A DNA stretch of 16,783 nucleotides, from NCBI GenBank assembly GCA_905193585.1, contig CAJJPG010000028.1, forward strand, positions 1 through 16,783, read 5' to 3'. The notes beneath the pieces are model-generated. The model made no database searches. It was not told the origin of the DNA and was given only the letters and a program-made list of their open reading frames with translations. Positions 5,580-13,203 of the stretch are shown piece by piece (position 1 is the stretch's first letter; each line of letters starts with the position of its first letter). A program made the position numbers and the translations under genes. The DNA comes from an uncultured Oscillospiraceae bacterium. GTDB taxonomy: Bacteria > Bacillota > Clostridia > Oscillospirales > Acutalibacteraceae.

Positions 5580-6935
5580 TCAGCGGCGTTTGGCTTTTAC
5601 AAAATGTATTATAAGCCCTATGCAGAGTCCCATGAGTGCAGGCAGCAGCCAGCCGAGGTTTTTATCGAACAGCGGAAGATAATAGGAAGCCAGCTTTACG
5701 GAAACGTCAAGCCTTAATGTCTTCTGCAAAAATTCGGGCAGGGTTTTAAAACAATCAAATATCGCCGCTGCCCATGTGAATACCATTACGCAAATGTAAA
5801 CGGCTTTGTCGTGATTGAAAAATTTACCGATAAACGCCAAAATTATAAGCGCTATTGCGGGCGGGTAGATAAGCATAAGCATAGGTATAGAATACTCGAT
5901 TATAGCGCTGAGTCCTATATTGGAAACCGCAAAGGAGAAAACGGTGAATATAATTGCCCAGGTCTTATAGGATATTTTGCCGTTTGTCATTTTAACAAAG
6001 GTTTCCGAGCAGGAGGTTACAAGTCCTATTGAGGTTTTAAGGCAGGCAAAGGTTATTGTTACGGCGAGAATAATATTTCCCGCGCCGCCTAAATAATGCC
6101 CCGCTATCTGAGTTAAGGCAATACCGCCGTTTTCGGATATTTCAAAAAGCCCGCGCGACTGCGCGCCCATAAGAATTGTGAGTATGTAAATTACAGCCAT
6201 TAAAATGCCGGTAAGCACGCCCGATCTTAAAACGTCGCGGGCAACGGCGTTATCGTCTTCAACGCCCATGCGGCGGATAACGTCTATTACAACTATGCCG
6301 AAGGCAAGCCCTGCTATTGCGTCCATTGTGCCGTAGCCCTCAATAAAGGAGGAGAAGAACGCGCCGCTCTTATAGCCGTCAACAGGCTCTATTTCAGAAA
6401 CCGAAGCACCGGGGGATAAAAGCGCGGCAAATACCAGCACGGCAAGGAAAACAAGGAAAACGGGGTTTATGATTTTTCCTATCCAAACGGTTATTTTACC
6501 GGGGCGCAGCGAGAAAAACAAAACAAACGCGAAAAACACCGCCGAGAAAATAAGCAGAGCGAGCCACTCTTTTGAGTCGTTTTTAAGCATGGGGGTAACG
6601 CCGGTTGTAAAGGAAACCGTGGCGCACCTCGGAATGGCGAAAAGCGGCCCTATTGTAAGATAAAGTATGCAGGTAAAGAATATACCGTAGCCCTTACTGA
6701 CCTTAGAAGAAAGGGTTTGCAAGCCGTCGGAATGGGTTATGCCTATTGCGGCGACCCCCAAAATCGGAATACCCACCGCGGTAATTATAAATCCTATCAT
6801 GGCGGCGATAACATTTTTTCCCGCCATTTGCCCCAGATGAACCGGGAAGATCAGATTCCCCGCGCCGAAGAACATTCCGAAAAGCGTTCCGGCTACAAGT
6901 ATTTTTTGCTTTAATGTAAGATTTTTTACGTTCAT
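5580..6935 (-). CDS. brnQ: Branched-chain amino acid transport system II carrier (BrnQ/LIVCS family)
   Basis: 451 residues with about twelve hydrophobic segments, the standard length for LIVCS carriers. The N-terminal signature FGMFFGAGNLIFPVHLG (18-34) is diagnostic, and GPLFAIPRCATVSFTTGV near residue 96 is the second conserved block. Members import leucine, isoleucine and valine with sodium or protons. The protein sits in the cytoplasmic membrane. GAGGTG lies about ten bases before the ATG. A divergently transcribed LysR gene shares the 108-base intergenic region and is the obvious candidate regulator. No U-tract terminator follows brnQ, so some read-through into the DivIVA-like gene is possible. 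The sodium-type V-ATPase further along the window could supply the gradient, which is an inference. Confidence 0.93.
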   Translation of the reverse strand: MNVKNLTLKQKILVAGTLFGMFFGAGNLIFPVHLGQMAGKNVIAAMIGFIITAVGIPILGVAAIGITHSDGLQTLSSKVSKGYGIFFTCILYLTIGPLFAIPRCATVSFTTGVTPMLKNDSKEWLALLIFSAVFFAFVLFFSLRPGKITVWIGKIINPVFLVFLAVLVFAALLSPGASVSEIEPVDGYKSGAFFSSFIEGYGTMDAIAGLAFGIVVIDVIRRMGVEDDNAVARDVLRSGVLTGILMAVIYILTILMGAQSRGLFEISENGGIALTQIAGHYLGGAGNIILAVTITFACLKTSIGLVTSCSETFVKMTNGKISYKTWAIIFTVFSFAVSNIGLSAIIEYSIPMLMLIYPPAIALIILAFIGKFFNHDKAVYICVMVFTWAAAIFDCFKTLPEFLQKTLRLDVSVKLASYYLPLFDKNLGWLLPALMGLCIGLIIHFVKAKRR

Positions 6936-6962
6936 TTATTTAAAACACCTCATTCGATTATT

Positions 6963-6991
6963 AGTGTAACATAAGTGTTGAAAAAAGTAAA
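6963..6991 (-). promoter_or_regulatory. Probable brnQ promoter
   Basis: On the minus strand TTTACT (6986-6991) precedes TACACT (6963-6968) by 17 bases. It lies 27 bases before the brnQ ATG and overlaps the divergent lysR promoter, each -35 lying inside the other's spacer, so polymerase can occupy only one at a time. Elements match consensus at four of six positions each. Confidence 0.5.
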
Positions 6992-7006
6992 ACAATCGGT
7001 TATAAT
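6978..7006 (+). promoter_or_regulatory. LysR-gene promoter
   Basis: TTGAAA (6978-6983) is followed after exactly 17 bases by TATAAT (7001-7006), a strong sigma-A match. The start of transcription would lie near 7013, about 30 bases before the ATG at 7044. It interlocks with the brnQ promoter, the classical arrangement for a self-controlled LysR regulator and its divergent target. Confidence 0.75.
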
Positions 7007-7043
7007 AGTTATATGACAATTTGTAATACCCGGAGGCGATATT

Positions 7044-7922
7044 ATGGACAGCAAAAAGCTTGAAATACTTATGACGGCGGTGGATCTCGGCAGTCTTTCA
7101 AAGGCGGCGGAGGTAGTGGGGTATACCCAATCGGGGCTTACCCATCTTTTCGACAGCCTTGAACGCGATATAGGACTTACGCTTATGCGGCGCGACCACA
7201 GCGGAATTTCGCTTACGAAAACGGGCGAGGAGCTTATGCCCTATATAAGGGATTTTTTAAGGGCAAACGCCAACCTTGAAAACCGTATTTCCGCTATAAC
7301 CGAGAAAAAGAGCGAAACCATAAGGGTTGCCGCATATGCCAGTATAGCAATGCACTGGATGCCGGAAATTCTTTACCGTTTTCGCAGGGTCTGCCCGGAT
7401 ATTAATGTTGATCTCAGAATGGTGGATAACGCGCTTGAACCGTTTGAACTGCTTGAGGACGGGAAAACCGACGTTATTTTTGCCGCAAGAGAAAGTGCGG
7501 GCAGCTTTGACTGGACACCGCTTTATAACGACGTTATGTATGCGATTCTGCCGCCCGATTATCCGCACTCCGACAGTAAGGGATTTTCCGTAAAAGAATT
7601 TGAGGGCAAGGAATTTATAATGCCTTACGGCAGATTTGATGTTGACGTTAACAAGGTTTTTCACGAAAACGGCGTAACGGCGAATATAAAGCCCGCGCAT
7701 GTAGACGACGAAACCGTTATAAGGATGGTTGGCAAGGGGCTTGGAATATCAATGATGAGCGAAATGATGATACGCGGCAGAACAAACGGGGTTAAGGTTT
7801 TAAAGGTTTTACCCGAGACGGGCAGAGAGCTTGGAATGGGAATGAATTTAACGGGCAGTATGCCCGACGGAACGGCACAGCTTAAAGAGTGCGTTCTTGA
7901 GTTTCTTGAAAAAAACGGTTAG
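7044..7922 (+). CDS. LysR-family transcriptional regulator
   Basis: 292 residues, typical for the family. The N-terminal winged helix-turn-helix occupies about 1-62, with the recognisable LGSLSKAAEVVGYTQSGLTHLF core at about 15-36 and SLTKTGEEL at about 56-64. A linker helix follows, then the periplasmic-binding-protein-like effector domain at about 92-288. The family usually activates a divergent gene in response to a small ligand, and here the divergent gene is brnQ, so an amino acid or related effector is plausible but not shown. CGGAGG is positioned before the ATG. The gene ends with TAG at 7920-7922, which shows that TAG is read as stop in this genome. Its 3' end is only nine bases from the convergent CDF gene. 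Confidence 0.92.
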   Translation: MDSKKLEILMTAVDLGSLSKAAEVVGYTQSGLTHLFDSLERDIGLTLMRRDHSGISLTKTGEELMPYIRDFLRANANLENRISAITEKKSETIRVAAYASIAMHWMPEILYRFRRVCPDINVDLRMVDNALEPFELLEDGKTDVIFAARESAGSFDWTPLYNDVMYAILPPDYPHSDSKGFSVKEFEGKEFIMPYGRFDVDVNKVFHENGVTANIKPAHVDDETVIRMVGKGLGISMMSEMMIRGRTNGVKVLKVLPETGRELGMGMNLTGSMPDGTAQLKECVLEFLEKNG

Positions 7923-7931
7923 GCTTTAAGT

Positions 7932-9116
7932 TCAGTTCTCCGTGAAATCATTATCAAATGTGATAACACAGCAATAGGTACTGTCTGTTTTTTTGGCTGC
8001 GGCGGATATTTCCTGCCGCAGCTCTTCCTTTTTATCGTTAAATTCGGGCGGAATTACCACGTCAAAAATCAGATTTGTGCGGCTTTCGGATAAAGGCGTC
8101 ATTCTGAAATCGTGCAGCGACATTCTTTCATCAATTTTTTTAAGCTCTGCGGTAAGCGCTTCGTGGGCGGCTTTTACCGCAGGGCTGTTTGTGTCTATAG
8201 GGTCCATGTGTATTACAAGCTGAATATTATATTTTTCGTTTATCAGCTTTTCGCACAAATCCACCTGCTCGTGGCATTTTACAAAGTCGGAATCCTGCGG
8301 CACCTCAACGTGAACCGAGGCAAACTGCCTGCCGGGCCCGTAATTATGCACCATAAGGTCGTGTATGCCTATAAATCCCTCAAACGACAGCACGGTGTTT
8401 TTAATTTCCTCTACCGTTTCTTTATCGGGCGGGTTGCCCAAAATTAAATTAAGCGTATCCTTAGCGGTTGAAAAGCCCGAATACAGTATAAACAGCGATA
8501 CCAGCAAGCCCATTACCGCGTCCAAATTAAAGGGCAGCTTAAAGCAGAGCGACACCGCAACCGATAAAAGTATGGCGCCGGTTGACATAATATCATTAAA
8601 CGAATCAAGTGCGGTAGCCTTGAAAACGCCCGACTCCACCTTTTTGAAAAGCTTGCGGTTGAAAATATACATCCAAAACTTAATAAGCATTGAAACGGCA
8701 AGCACGACTATTGCGGCGGCGGAATAGTCGGGAAATTTATCACCCGCAATCAGCGCGCCGACGGATGATTTTAGCAGCTCCGCCCCGACTAAGAGTATCA
8801 GCACCGCCACAATAAAGGCTGACATATACTCCATTCTGCCGTGACCGAAGGGATGATCCTTATCGGCGGGCTTGCCCGCCATTTTAAAGCCGATAAGCGT
8901 TATAACGGACGAACCCATATCGGACAGATTGTTAAGTCCGTCCGCCGTAATAGAAATACTCGCGGTAAGAAGACCTACCGCGATTTTGGTTATACATAAA
9001 ATTAAATTGCAGAAAATTCCCACGCCGCCGCTCAAAGTGCCGTAGCTTTTGCGCACGGCGGGGTTTTCGGTATCGCCGCTGTTTTTAACAAACAGCCTTA
9101 TTAAAAGCCTTGTCAT
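7932..9116 (-). CDS. Cation diffusion facilitator (CDF) family efflux transporter
   Basis: 394 residues with six transmembrane segments and a long cytoplasmic C-terminal domain. TM2 carries ITADGLNNLSDMGSS (56-70) with Asp59, Asn63 and Asp66. A cytoplasmic loop carries DHPFGHGRMEY (87-97). TM5 has TALDSFNDI (168-176), so its metal-site pair is Asp171 and Asp175. CDF proteins export divalent metals by proton antiport. The D-x3-D pair in TM5, rather than the H-x3-D of zinc-specific members, is seen in manganese/iron exporters, so manganese is a reasonable guess. The region after residue 290 looks like a second MTP-type cytoplasmic domain, longer than minimal CDFs. The ATG abuts the ddl stop codon directly, with AAAGGGG inside the ddl tail as ribosome site, implying translational coupling. 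Confidence 0.93.
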   Translation of the reverse strand: MTRLLIRLFVKNSGDTENPAVRKSYGTLSGGVGIFCNLILCITKIAVGLLTASISITADGLNNLSDMGSSVITLIGFKMAGKPADKDHPFGHGRMEYMSAFIVAVLILLVGAELLKSSVGALIAGDKFPDYSAAAIVVLAVSMLIKFWMYIFNRKLFKKVESGVFKATALDSFNDIMSTGAILLSVAVSLCFKLPFNLDAVMGLLVSLFILYSGFSTAKDTLNLILGNPPDKETVEEIKNTVLSFEGFIGIHDLMVHNYGPGRQFASVHVEVPQDSDFVKCHEQVDLCEKLINEKYNIQLVIHMDPIDTNSPAVKAAHEALTAELKKIDERMSLHDFRMTPLSESRTNLIFDVVIPPEFNDKKEELRQEISAAAKKTDSTYCCVITFDNDFTEN

Positions 9117-10304
9117 TTAGAGCTTTGCCCCTTTAGCGCCCTTTGCCCCGAAAGAAACGCCCGATAAAATATTGGTGTCAATTGTAAAGGTGAGGTTTTC
9201 GCGCTCGCGCTGGCGGCGGAACGCAACCTCTGCCAAGCGGTCTATCATATCGGTGTATTTAAGCCCCGTAGCTTCCCACAAATAAAAGGCGAGAGAGCCG
9301 GGTATGGTGTTAATTTCGTTGGCGTAAACCTTGTCGGTATCGCAGTCTATCATAAAATCGATTCTTACAACGCCGCTTGCGTTTATCGCCTTGAATACGT
9401 CGCAGGCGAGTTTTCTTATTTCCTCGGATTTATCTTCGGACAAATCGGCGGGGATTTTTCTGCCGAGCGACGCCATGCCCTTGCTGCCGCCCTTTGAGCC
9501 TGACATATATTTATCTTCATACGAAAGAATTTCGTCGTGCATAAAGGGTTCTTCGCAAACGCTGGCGGTGCATTCGTCCGCGTCGCCCAAAACCGAGCAG
9601 TTAATTTCGCGCAGATTGGTAATTGCGTGCTCGGCAAGTATTCTGTCGGTAAACGAGGCGGCAAGGGTTATGGCGCTGTCAAGCTCATCGGCGGAATTTA
9701 CCTTTGTAATGCCCACGCTGGAACCTAAGTTTACGGGCTTTATTATAAGCGGAAAGCCTATTTTTTCGGTAATTTCGGCGGTAACTGCCGCCTTATCGGT
9801 CATATACTCGCGCGAACGGAAGGTAACGCAGCCGAGCACCGGCAGACCGGCGCTTTTAAGCACCTCTTTGAACACAGCTTTATCCATACCCACGGCGGCG
9901 GAAAGTATATCACAGCTGATATAGGGCAGACCTAAAAATTCAAAGTAGCCCGCCATGGTTCCGTCCTCGCAGTTGGTGCCGTGAACGACGGGGAAGGCTA
10001 AATCAACCTGCACGTCCTTTTTCTTTGAGAAAAGCCCGCTGTTTAAGTATTTCATAAACACGCTGCCGCCCTGCTTTATAAAGGTAACAGGCTCAGCCGC
10101 CTTTAAAAGCGCGGGTAAATCTCTGTAATTTTCAATGGTGAAAAGGTTTTCGCCGGTGTACATTTCGCCGTTTTTGGTAACGTATATAGGCGTTACGTCA
10201 TACTTTTCGCGGTTTATGGCGCGCATTGCCTGCACCGCAGATATAATTGAACCCTCGTGCTCAACCGAGCGACAGCCGAAAAATACCGCAATATTGGTTT
10301 TCAT
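9117..10304 (-). CDS. ddl: D-alanine--D-alanine ligase
   Basis: 395 residues, about 30-40 longer than most Ddl enzymes. The ATP-grasp ligase marks are in order: EHEGS at 15-19 (usually EHEVS), HGTNCEDG at 108-115 (usually HGTNGEDG), IIKPVNLGSSVGI at 187-199, and NEINTIPGS at 329-337 binding Mg and the product. The omega-loop tyrosine Tyr266 in SYEDKYMSG is the residue expected for D-Ala-D-Ala enzymes, where D-lactate-type ligases have Phe. The enzyme joins two D-alanines with ATP in the cytosol, and the product is used by MurF, whose homologue lies just upstream in the operon. The loop after Tyr266 holds a Gly/Ser/Lys-rich stretch, and the C-terminus ends in a threefold Gly-Ala-Lys repeat. 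GGGG sits about ten bases before the ATG. Confidence 0.93.
   Translation of the reverse strand: MKTNIAVFFGCRSVEHEGSIISAVQAMRAINREKYDVTPIYVTKNGEMYTGENLFTIENYRDLPALLKAAEPVTFIKQGGSVFMKYLNSGLFSKKKDVQVDLAFPVVHGTNCEDGTMAGYFEFLGLPYISCDILSAAVGMDKAVFKEVLKSAGLPVLGCVTFRSREYMTDKAAVTAEITEKIGFPLIIKPVNLGSSVGITKVNSADELDSAITLAASFTDRILAEHAITNLREINCSVLGDADECTASVCEEPFMHDEILSYEDKYMSGSKGGSKGMASLGRKIPADLSEDKSEEIRKLACDVFKAINASGVVRIDFMIDCDTDKVYANEINTIPGSLAFYLWEATGLKYTDMIDRLAEVAFRRQRERENLTFTIDTNILSGVSFGAKGAKGAKL
9123..9149 (-). repeat. Three 9-base tandem repeats at the ddl 3' end
   Basis: On the minus strand GGGGCAAAG, GGCGCTAAA and GGGGCAAAG follow each other, coding for three Gly-Ala-Lys units at the end of Ddl. 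The second junction makes AAAGGGG (9128-9134), the probable ribosome site for the CDF gene starting at 9116. Confidence 0.6.
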
Positions 10305-10319
10305 TATTTACAACCCCAT

Positions 10320-11897
10320 TTAATTCAAATAGTTATCAGGCAGATCGTTTTCAAGCAGAACTACCGTGTTTTTATCCGCAAAACCGCTGTATATTTCCAT
10401 AGCTTCCTTAAAGCTGGCAGCCACAAAGAGTTTATCCTCGGGGAAATGCTGCGACATAGCGCCCTCTTTAAGGGGAGCGGAGCGGTTAATGCCTACGAAT
10501 ATAATTATATCACATATTTTCGCCGCTTCAAGCCCCAATGCAAAGTTGCAGTCGTGCTGGCGTGTGCCAAGCTCAATAAGCCCGGGTGTTATTACTACCT
10601 TTTTCATATTGTCAAAGCGGGAAAGCACGTGCAAGGCTTCAATTGAGCCTTCGGGGTTTGCATTATACGCGTCGTCAATAAGGGTAGAGCCTGCAACCGA
10701 CTGCTTAATTTCAAGCCTGTGCTCGGTGGGCTTAAGGGAAGACACGGCAAAGCGTATGTTTTCGGGGGTAACGCCCAGCTTATAGCTTAAAGCCGCCGCA
10801 CCCGCAATATTTAGTATATTGTGCAGTCCCAAAAGGCGGGTGGAAAGCCGAACTTCGCTGTCTCCCAGATTAAGTGTAAAATCCGAGCCGTTTTTGCCGT
10901 AGGAAATATCGGTAGCCCTGAAATCAAAGCTGTCTGTTCCGTAAACGCTGTAAAGCGTTTTATCAATGCGGCTTATCAGCTCTTTACTGTCGCCGTTTAC
11001 AAACATTTCGCCGCCGTTATTCAGTACCTCGGTTGCCAGTTCAAACTTGGTTTTAAAAACATTGTCTACCGTTTTAAAGGTATCAAGGTGCTGCTCGCCC
11101 ACCGAGGTTATAATTCCGTATTTTGGGTGGACAATATCGCATATCTCCTTAATATCGCCTATATTTTTAGCGCCCATTTCGCAAATAAATATCTGCGTTT
11201 GCGGCTTTAAATATTCCCGCACCGTTCTTACAACGCCCATAGGCGTGTTAAAGCTGTGTGGGGTGGCTACAACGTTATATTTCTCGCTTAAAATGCGGTT
11301 TAAAATAAATTTGGTTGAGGTTTTGCCGTAGCTGCCCGTTATTCCTATAACGGTTAAGTTCTTATGCTCTTTAAGTATTCGCTTTGCGTCGTTTATATAC
11401 CACCGCGTAACGGCTTTATCTACGGGCGCGGTTACAAAGCGGCACAAAAGGCACAAAAGCGGGGAAATAAACGAAAGAGAGAACGCAACCACCGAGAAAA
11501 AATCGCCCGTAAGCGTACCCGGGAAAAGCGCGTAAATTAAAATGCATATAAAAAGTATTAAAGCGGCAGCTGCAAAAAGCCGTTTTATGCGCGCGGTAAA
11601 CACAAGCTTTTTTATCGATTTTTTCTGCGCCCTTACCGCGAAAAATATCCGCAGCCCGAAAACGGCAATAATAAGTATAAGCTGCGCGGCGTAAAGCTTT
11701 CTTTCATAAAGCACGGAGGAAAAGCTGAAGCCTATACATTCAAGGGCAAGGGGAGCGGTGTAGCCGTCCTTTACCCACGCAAAATAGCGCGAGGGGAAAT
11801 ATGAATTTTGCTGGAGCATCTGGTTTTGCCGCACAAGCGCAAAAAGAGCGGATACAGCGGCAATTATCAGCGATGTAAGTAATAAGTAATTCAACAT
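10320..11897 (-). CDS. Membrane-anchored Mur ligase family protein (MurF-like)
   Basis: 525 residues from the chosen ATG. The first 165 residues hold about five hydrophobic segments (about 3-22, 48-65, 70-88, 107-125, 132-152), absent from soluble MurF. Then comes a full Mur ligase: P-loop GITGSYGKTST at 185-195, EMGA at 240-243, the GEQHLDTF block near 267-274, LGLHNILNI at 356-364, EHRLE at 392-396 and the MurF-typical DDAYNANPEGS at 408-418. MurF adds D-Ala-D-Ala to the UDP-MurNAc-tripeptide. The ddl gene follows after 15 bases, which supports that substrate. The C-terminal LLENDLPDNY end is not that of standard MurF, so this may be a variant acting beside a housekeeping MurF elsewhere. 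The ATG at 11897 has AAAGGG eight bases upstream. A GTG six bases earlier in frame is too near it. Confidence 0.85.
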   Translation of the reverse strand: MLNYLLLTSLIIAAVSALFALVRQNQMLQQNSYFPSRYFAWVKDGYTAPLALECIGFSFSSVLYERKLYAAQLILIIAVFGLRIFFAVRAQKKSIKKLVFTARIKRLFAAAALILFICILIYALFPGTLTGDFFSVVAFSLSFISPLLCLLCRFVTAPVDKAVTRWYINDAKRILKEHKNLTVIGITGSYGKTSTKFILNRILSEKYNVVATPHSFNTPMGVVRTVREYLKPQTQIFICEMGAKNIGDIKEICDIVHPKYGIITSVGEQHLDTFKTVDNVFKTKFELATEVLNNGGEMFVNGDSKELISRIDKTLYSVYGTDSFDFRATDISYGKNGSDFTLNLGDSEVRLSTRLLGLHNILNIAGAAALSYKLGVTPENIRFAVSSLKPTEHRLEIKQSVAGSTLIDDAYNANPEGSIEALHVLSRFDNMKKVVITPGLIELGTRQHDCNFALGLEAAKICDIIIFVGINRSAPLKEGAMSQHFPEDKLFVAASFKEAMEIYSGFADKNTVVLLENDLPDNYLN

Positions 11898-11909
11898 ATG
11901 CACTTCCCT

Positions 11910-12668
11910 TTATTTAATAAAGCTGCGGAGTATGGCTGCCGCCTCATAGGGCTTTTCGCAAAATGAGTAGTGCCCGGTGCCTTTTATTACGCACAGCCCG
12001 CTGTCGGGTATCAGGCTTTTTATAATTTCGGCGTCAGACAGGGGTGTGGCGGTATCGTTTTCACCCCATATAAGCAGCGTGGGGCAGGAAATATTGCCTA
12101 TAATATCCCGCAAATCGGTATTTACAAGTGATACCATTGTTTTGCGCAGAACCTCGGGAGCGGCATTATAATCGGCGGAACCATAATGCCGCCGTGCCTT
12201 ATTAAGCAAATTTTCGGTATGCCCTTTAAGTCCCGGCAGCGTTAAGACGCGTTTTATCGCCTTAAAGCTTTTAGCTCTGCATTTTTGTTTAAGGCTTTTT
12301 TTCGGTATCAGCCCCGCGGAATCGAGCAATACTATTTTAGGGGGGCTTACAAGCCCTGCCGCCGCCATTTTAAGAATTACTCTGCCGCCGTGGGAGTGAC
12401 CTATCATAATCGGGTTATCAAGGTTTACTTCTTTCATAAATTTAAGCACAAAATCGCAGTAGTCATCAAGCGTCCACGGCTCTTTCATAGTGTCAGAGCC
12501 GCCGCAGCCGGGAAAATTCACCGCAACCAGCCGGCAGCGGTTGCACAGCGCCGAAATAACGCCGCCGTAAACATCATAAGAAGACCCCCATCCGTGCAAA
12601 AGCAGCACGGGTATGCCCTCGCCTTTCTCGGTATATTCTATGTTAAGACCGTCTATAATAACATTCAT
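11910..12668 (-). CDS. Alpha/beta hydrolase
   Basis: 252 residues from the ATG at 12668, which has GGGG nine bases upstream. An in-frame TTG nine bases earlier abuts that site and is less likely. The fold is complete: oxyanion-hole HGWG at 25-28, nucleophile elbow GHSHGG with Ser92 (residues 90-95), acid Asp205 in WGENDTATP, and His233 in GTGHYSF. The variable cap domain lies at about 115-185. Family members include esterases, lipases and C-C hydrolases, and the sequence does not show the substrate. It is cytosolic, with no signal peptide. As first gene of the operon before the MurF-like ligase, ddl and CDF genes it may act on an envelope or amino-acid-derived ester, but that is context only. 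Confidence 0.9.
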   Translation of the reverse strand: MNVIIDGLNIEYTEKGEGIPVLLLHGWGSSYDVYGGVISALCNRCRLVAVNFPGCGGSDTMKEPWTLDDYCDFVLKFMKEVNLDNPIMIGHSHGGRVILKMAAAGLVSPPKIVLLDSAGLIPKKSLKQKCRAKSFKAIKRVLTLPGLKGHTENLLNKARRHYGSADYNAAPEVLRKTMVSLVNTDLRDIIGNISCPTLLIWGENDTATPLSDAEIIKSLIPDSGLCVIKGTGHYSFCEKPYEAAAILRSFIK

Positions 12669-12708
12669 AAAACACAACCCCGATTATATTTTATAATCCT
12701 GAATTTCT

Positions 12709-12717
12709 ATTATACCA
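12709..12717 (-). promoter_or_regulatory. Extended -10 promoter of the hydrolase-MurF-ddl-CDF operon
   Basis: On the minus strand TGGTATAAT (12709-12717) is a perfect extended -10. A -35 at the 17-base distance reads TTCATT and is weak, as extended -10 promoters tolerate. The ATG at 12668 follows about 41 bases later. Confidence 0.6.
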
Positions 12718-12748
12718 AAAACAGGCATAAAAATGAAGAGTTTTTTTA

Positions 12749-12791
12749 AAATTTCCGAATTAAAAAATATTTAGGGCAAAATCGGAAATTT
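12749..12791. repeat. 10-bp inverted repeat between the divergent hydrolase and V-ATPase promoters
   Basis: AAATTTCCGA (12749-12758) is perfectly complementary to TCGGAAATTT (12782-12791), separated by 23 AT-rich bases. The right arm ends five bases before the V-ATPase -35 (12797) and the left arm lies just upstream of the hydrolase promoter, so a protein bound to both arms could affect both operons. The arms are centred 33 bases apart, about three helical turns. Confidence 0.45.
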
Positions 12792-12796
12792 GTCTA

Positions 12797-12825
12797 TTTA
12801 CTTTTTTCGTTAAAAACTGTAAAAT
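12797..12825 (+). promoter_or_regulatory. Promoter of the V-ATPase operon
   Basis: TTTACT (12797-12802) precedes TAAAAT (12820-12825) by 17 bases. Transcription would start near 12832, just ahead of the GGAGG at 12843, giving a short leader. Matches to consensus are four and five of six. Confidence 0.55.
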
Positions 12826-12855
12826 ACAAATATAACCCGATTGGAGGTGCTTTGA

Positions 12856-13167
12856 TTGGCAAAAACAATGGCGGAAGAAATTACCGCCGCCGAGCGTATG
12901 GCGGAACAGACGCTGTCGGACGCGGAGAAAAAGGCGCTGCTTATTGTAAGCGATGCTAAGGAAAAGGCGAAAGCTGACCGAAAAAGCATAATTGAAAACG
13001 CTGAAAACGCGGCGGAGGAACTTTTAAGCGACGCGCGGCAAAAGGCTGAGCAGCTTCGGGCAAGCGCCGGTAACGAGGCTGAAAGCGAGCTTGATACCTT
13101 AAAGCAGAGCTATGATAAAAATATCACTGCGGCTGTAAACAAGGCGGTAGAAATTTTGAAAAGCTGA
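12856..13167 (+). CDS. V-type ATPase subunit G/H (peripheral stalk)
   Basis: 103 residues, almost wholly an Ala/Glu/Lys-rich helix with the heptad character of the archaeal/bacterial V-ATPase G (H) stalk subunit (NtpF in Enterococcus). It pairs with subunit E as a long coiled coil that holds the catalytic head against the membrane motor. TTG at 12856 is the likely start because GGAGGTG (12843-12849) ends six bases before it. The next in-frame ATG at 12868 is too far away. It is the first gene of the operon, with subunit I following after 36 bases. Identification rests on composition and position more than on unique motifs. Confidence 0.85.
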   Translation: MAKTMAEEITAAERMAEQTLSDAEKKALLIVSDAKEKAKADRKSIIENAENAAEELLSDARQKAEQLRASAGNEAESELDTLKQSYDKNITAAVNKAVEILKS

Positions 13168-13203
13168 TTTTCAAAAAATATATAAAAAGTGTGGTGATTT
13201 TAT

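Noticed and set aside
7257..7700. 147-codon open frame antisense to the LysR gene
   Set aside because: It lies wholly inside a well-supported gene with clear domains, has no ribosome site, and its protein is Arg/Lys/Val-rich without any motif, as expected of a shadow frame in a low-stop antisense strand.
9331..9924. 197-codon open frame antisense to ddl
   Set aside because: The Ser/Ile-rich translation mirrors ddl codon usage, has no ribosome site or family resemblance, and ddl motifs fully explain the region.
9117..10304. Vancomycin-type (VanA/B) D-Ala-D-Lac ligase
   Set aside because: The omega loop keeps the Lys-Tyr pair typical of D-Ala-D-Ala enzymes, and no vanH, vanX, vanR or vanS homologues are nearby.
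12680..12850. tRNA or riboswitch between the hydrolase and V-ATPase genes
   Set aside because: The region is AT-rich with no cloverleaf, T-loop or conserved riboswitch core. Only two promoters and one inverted repeat are seen.
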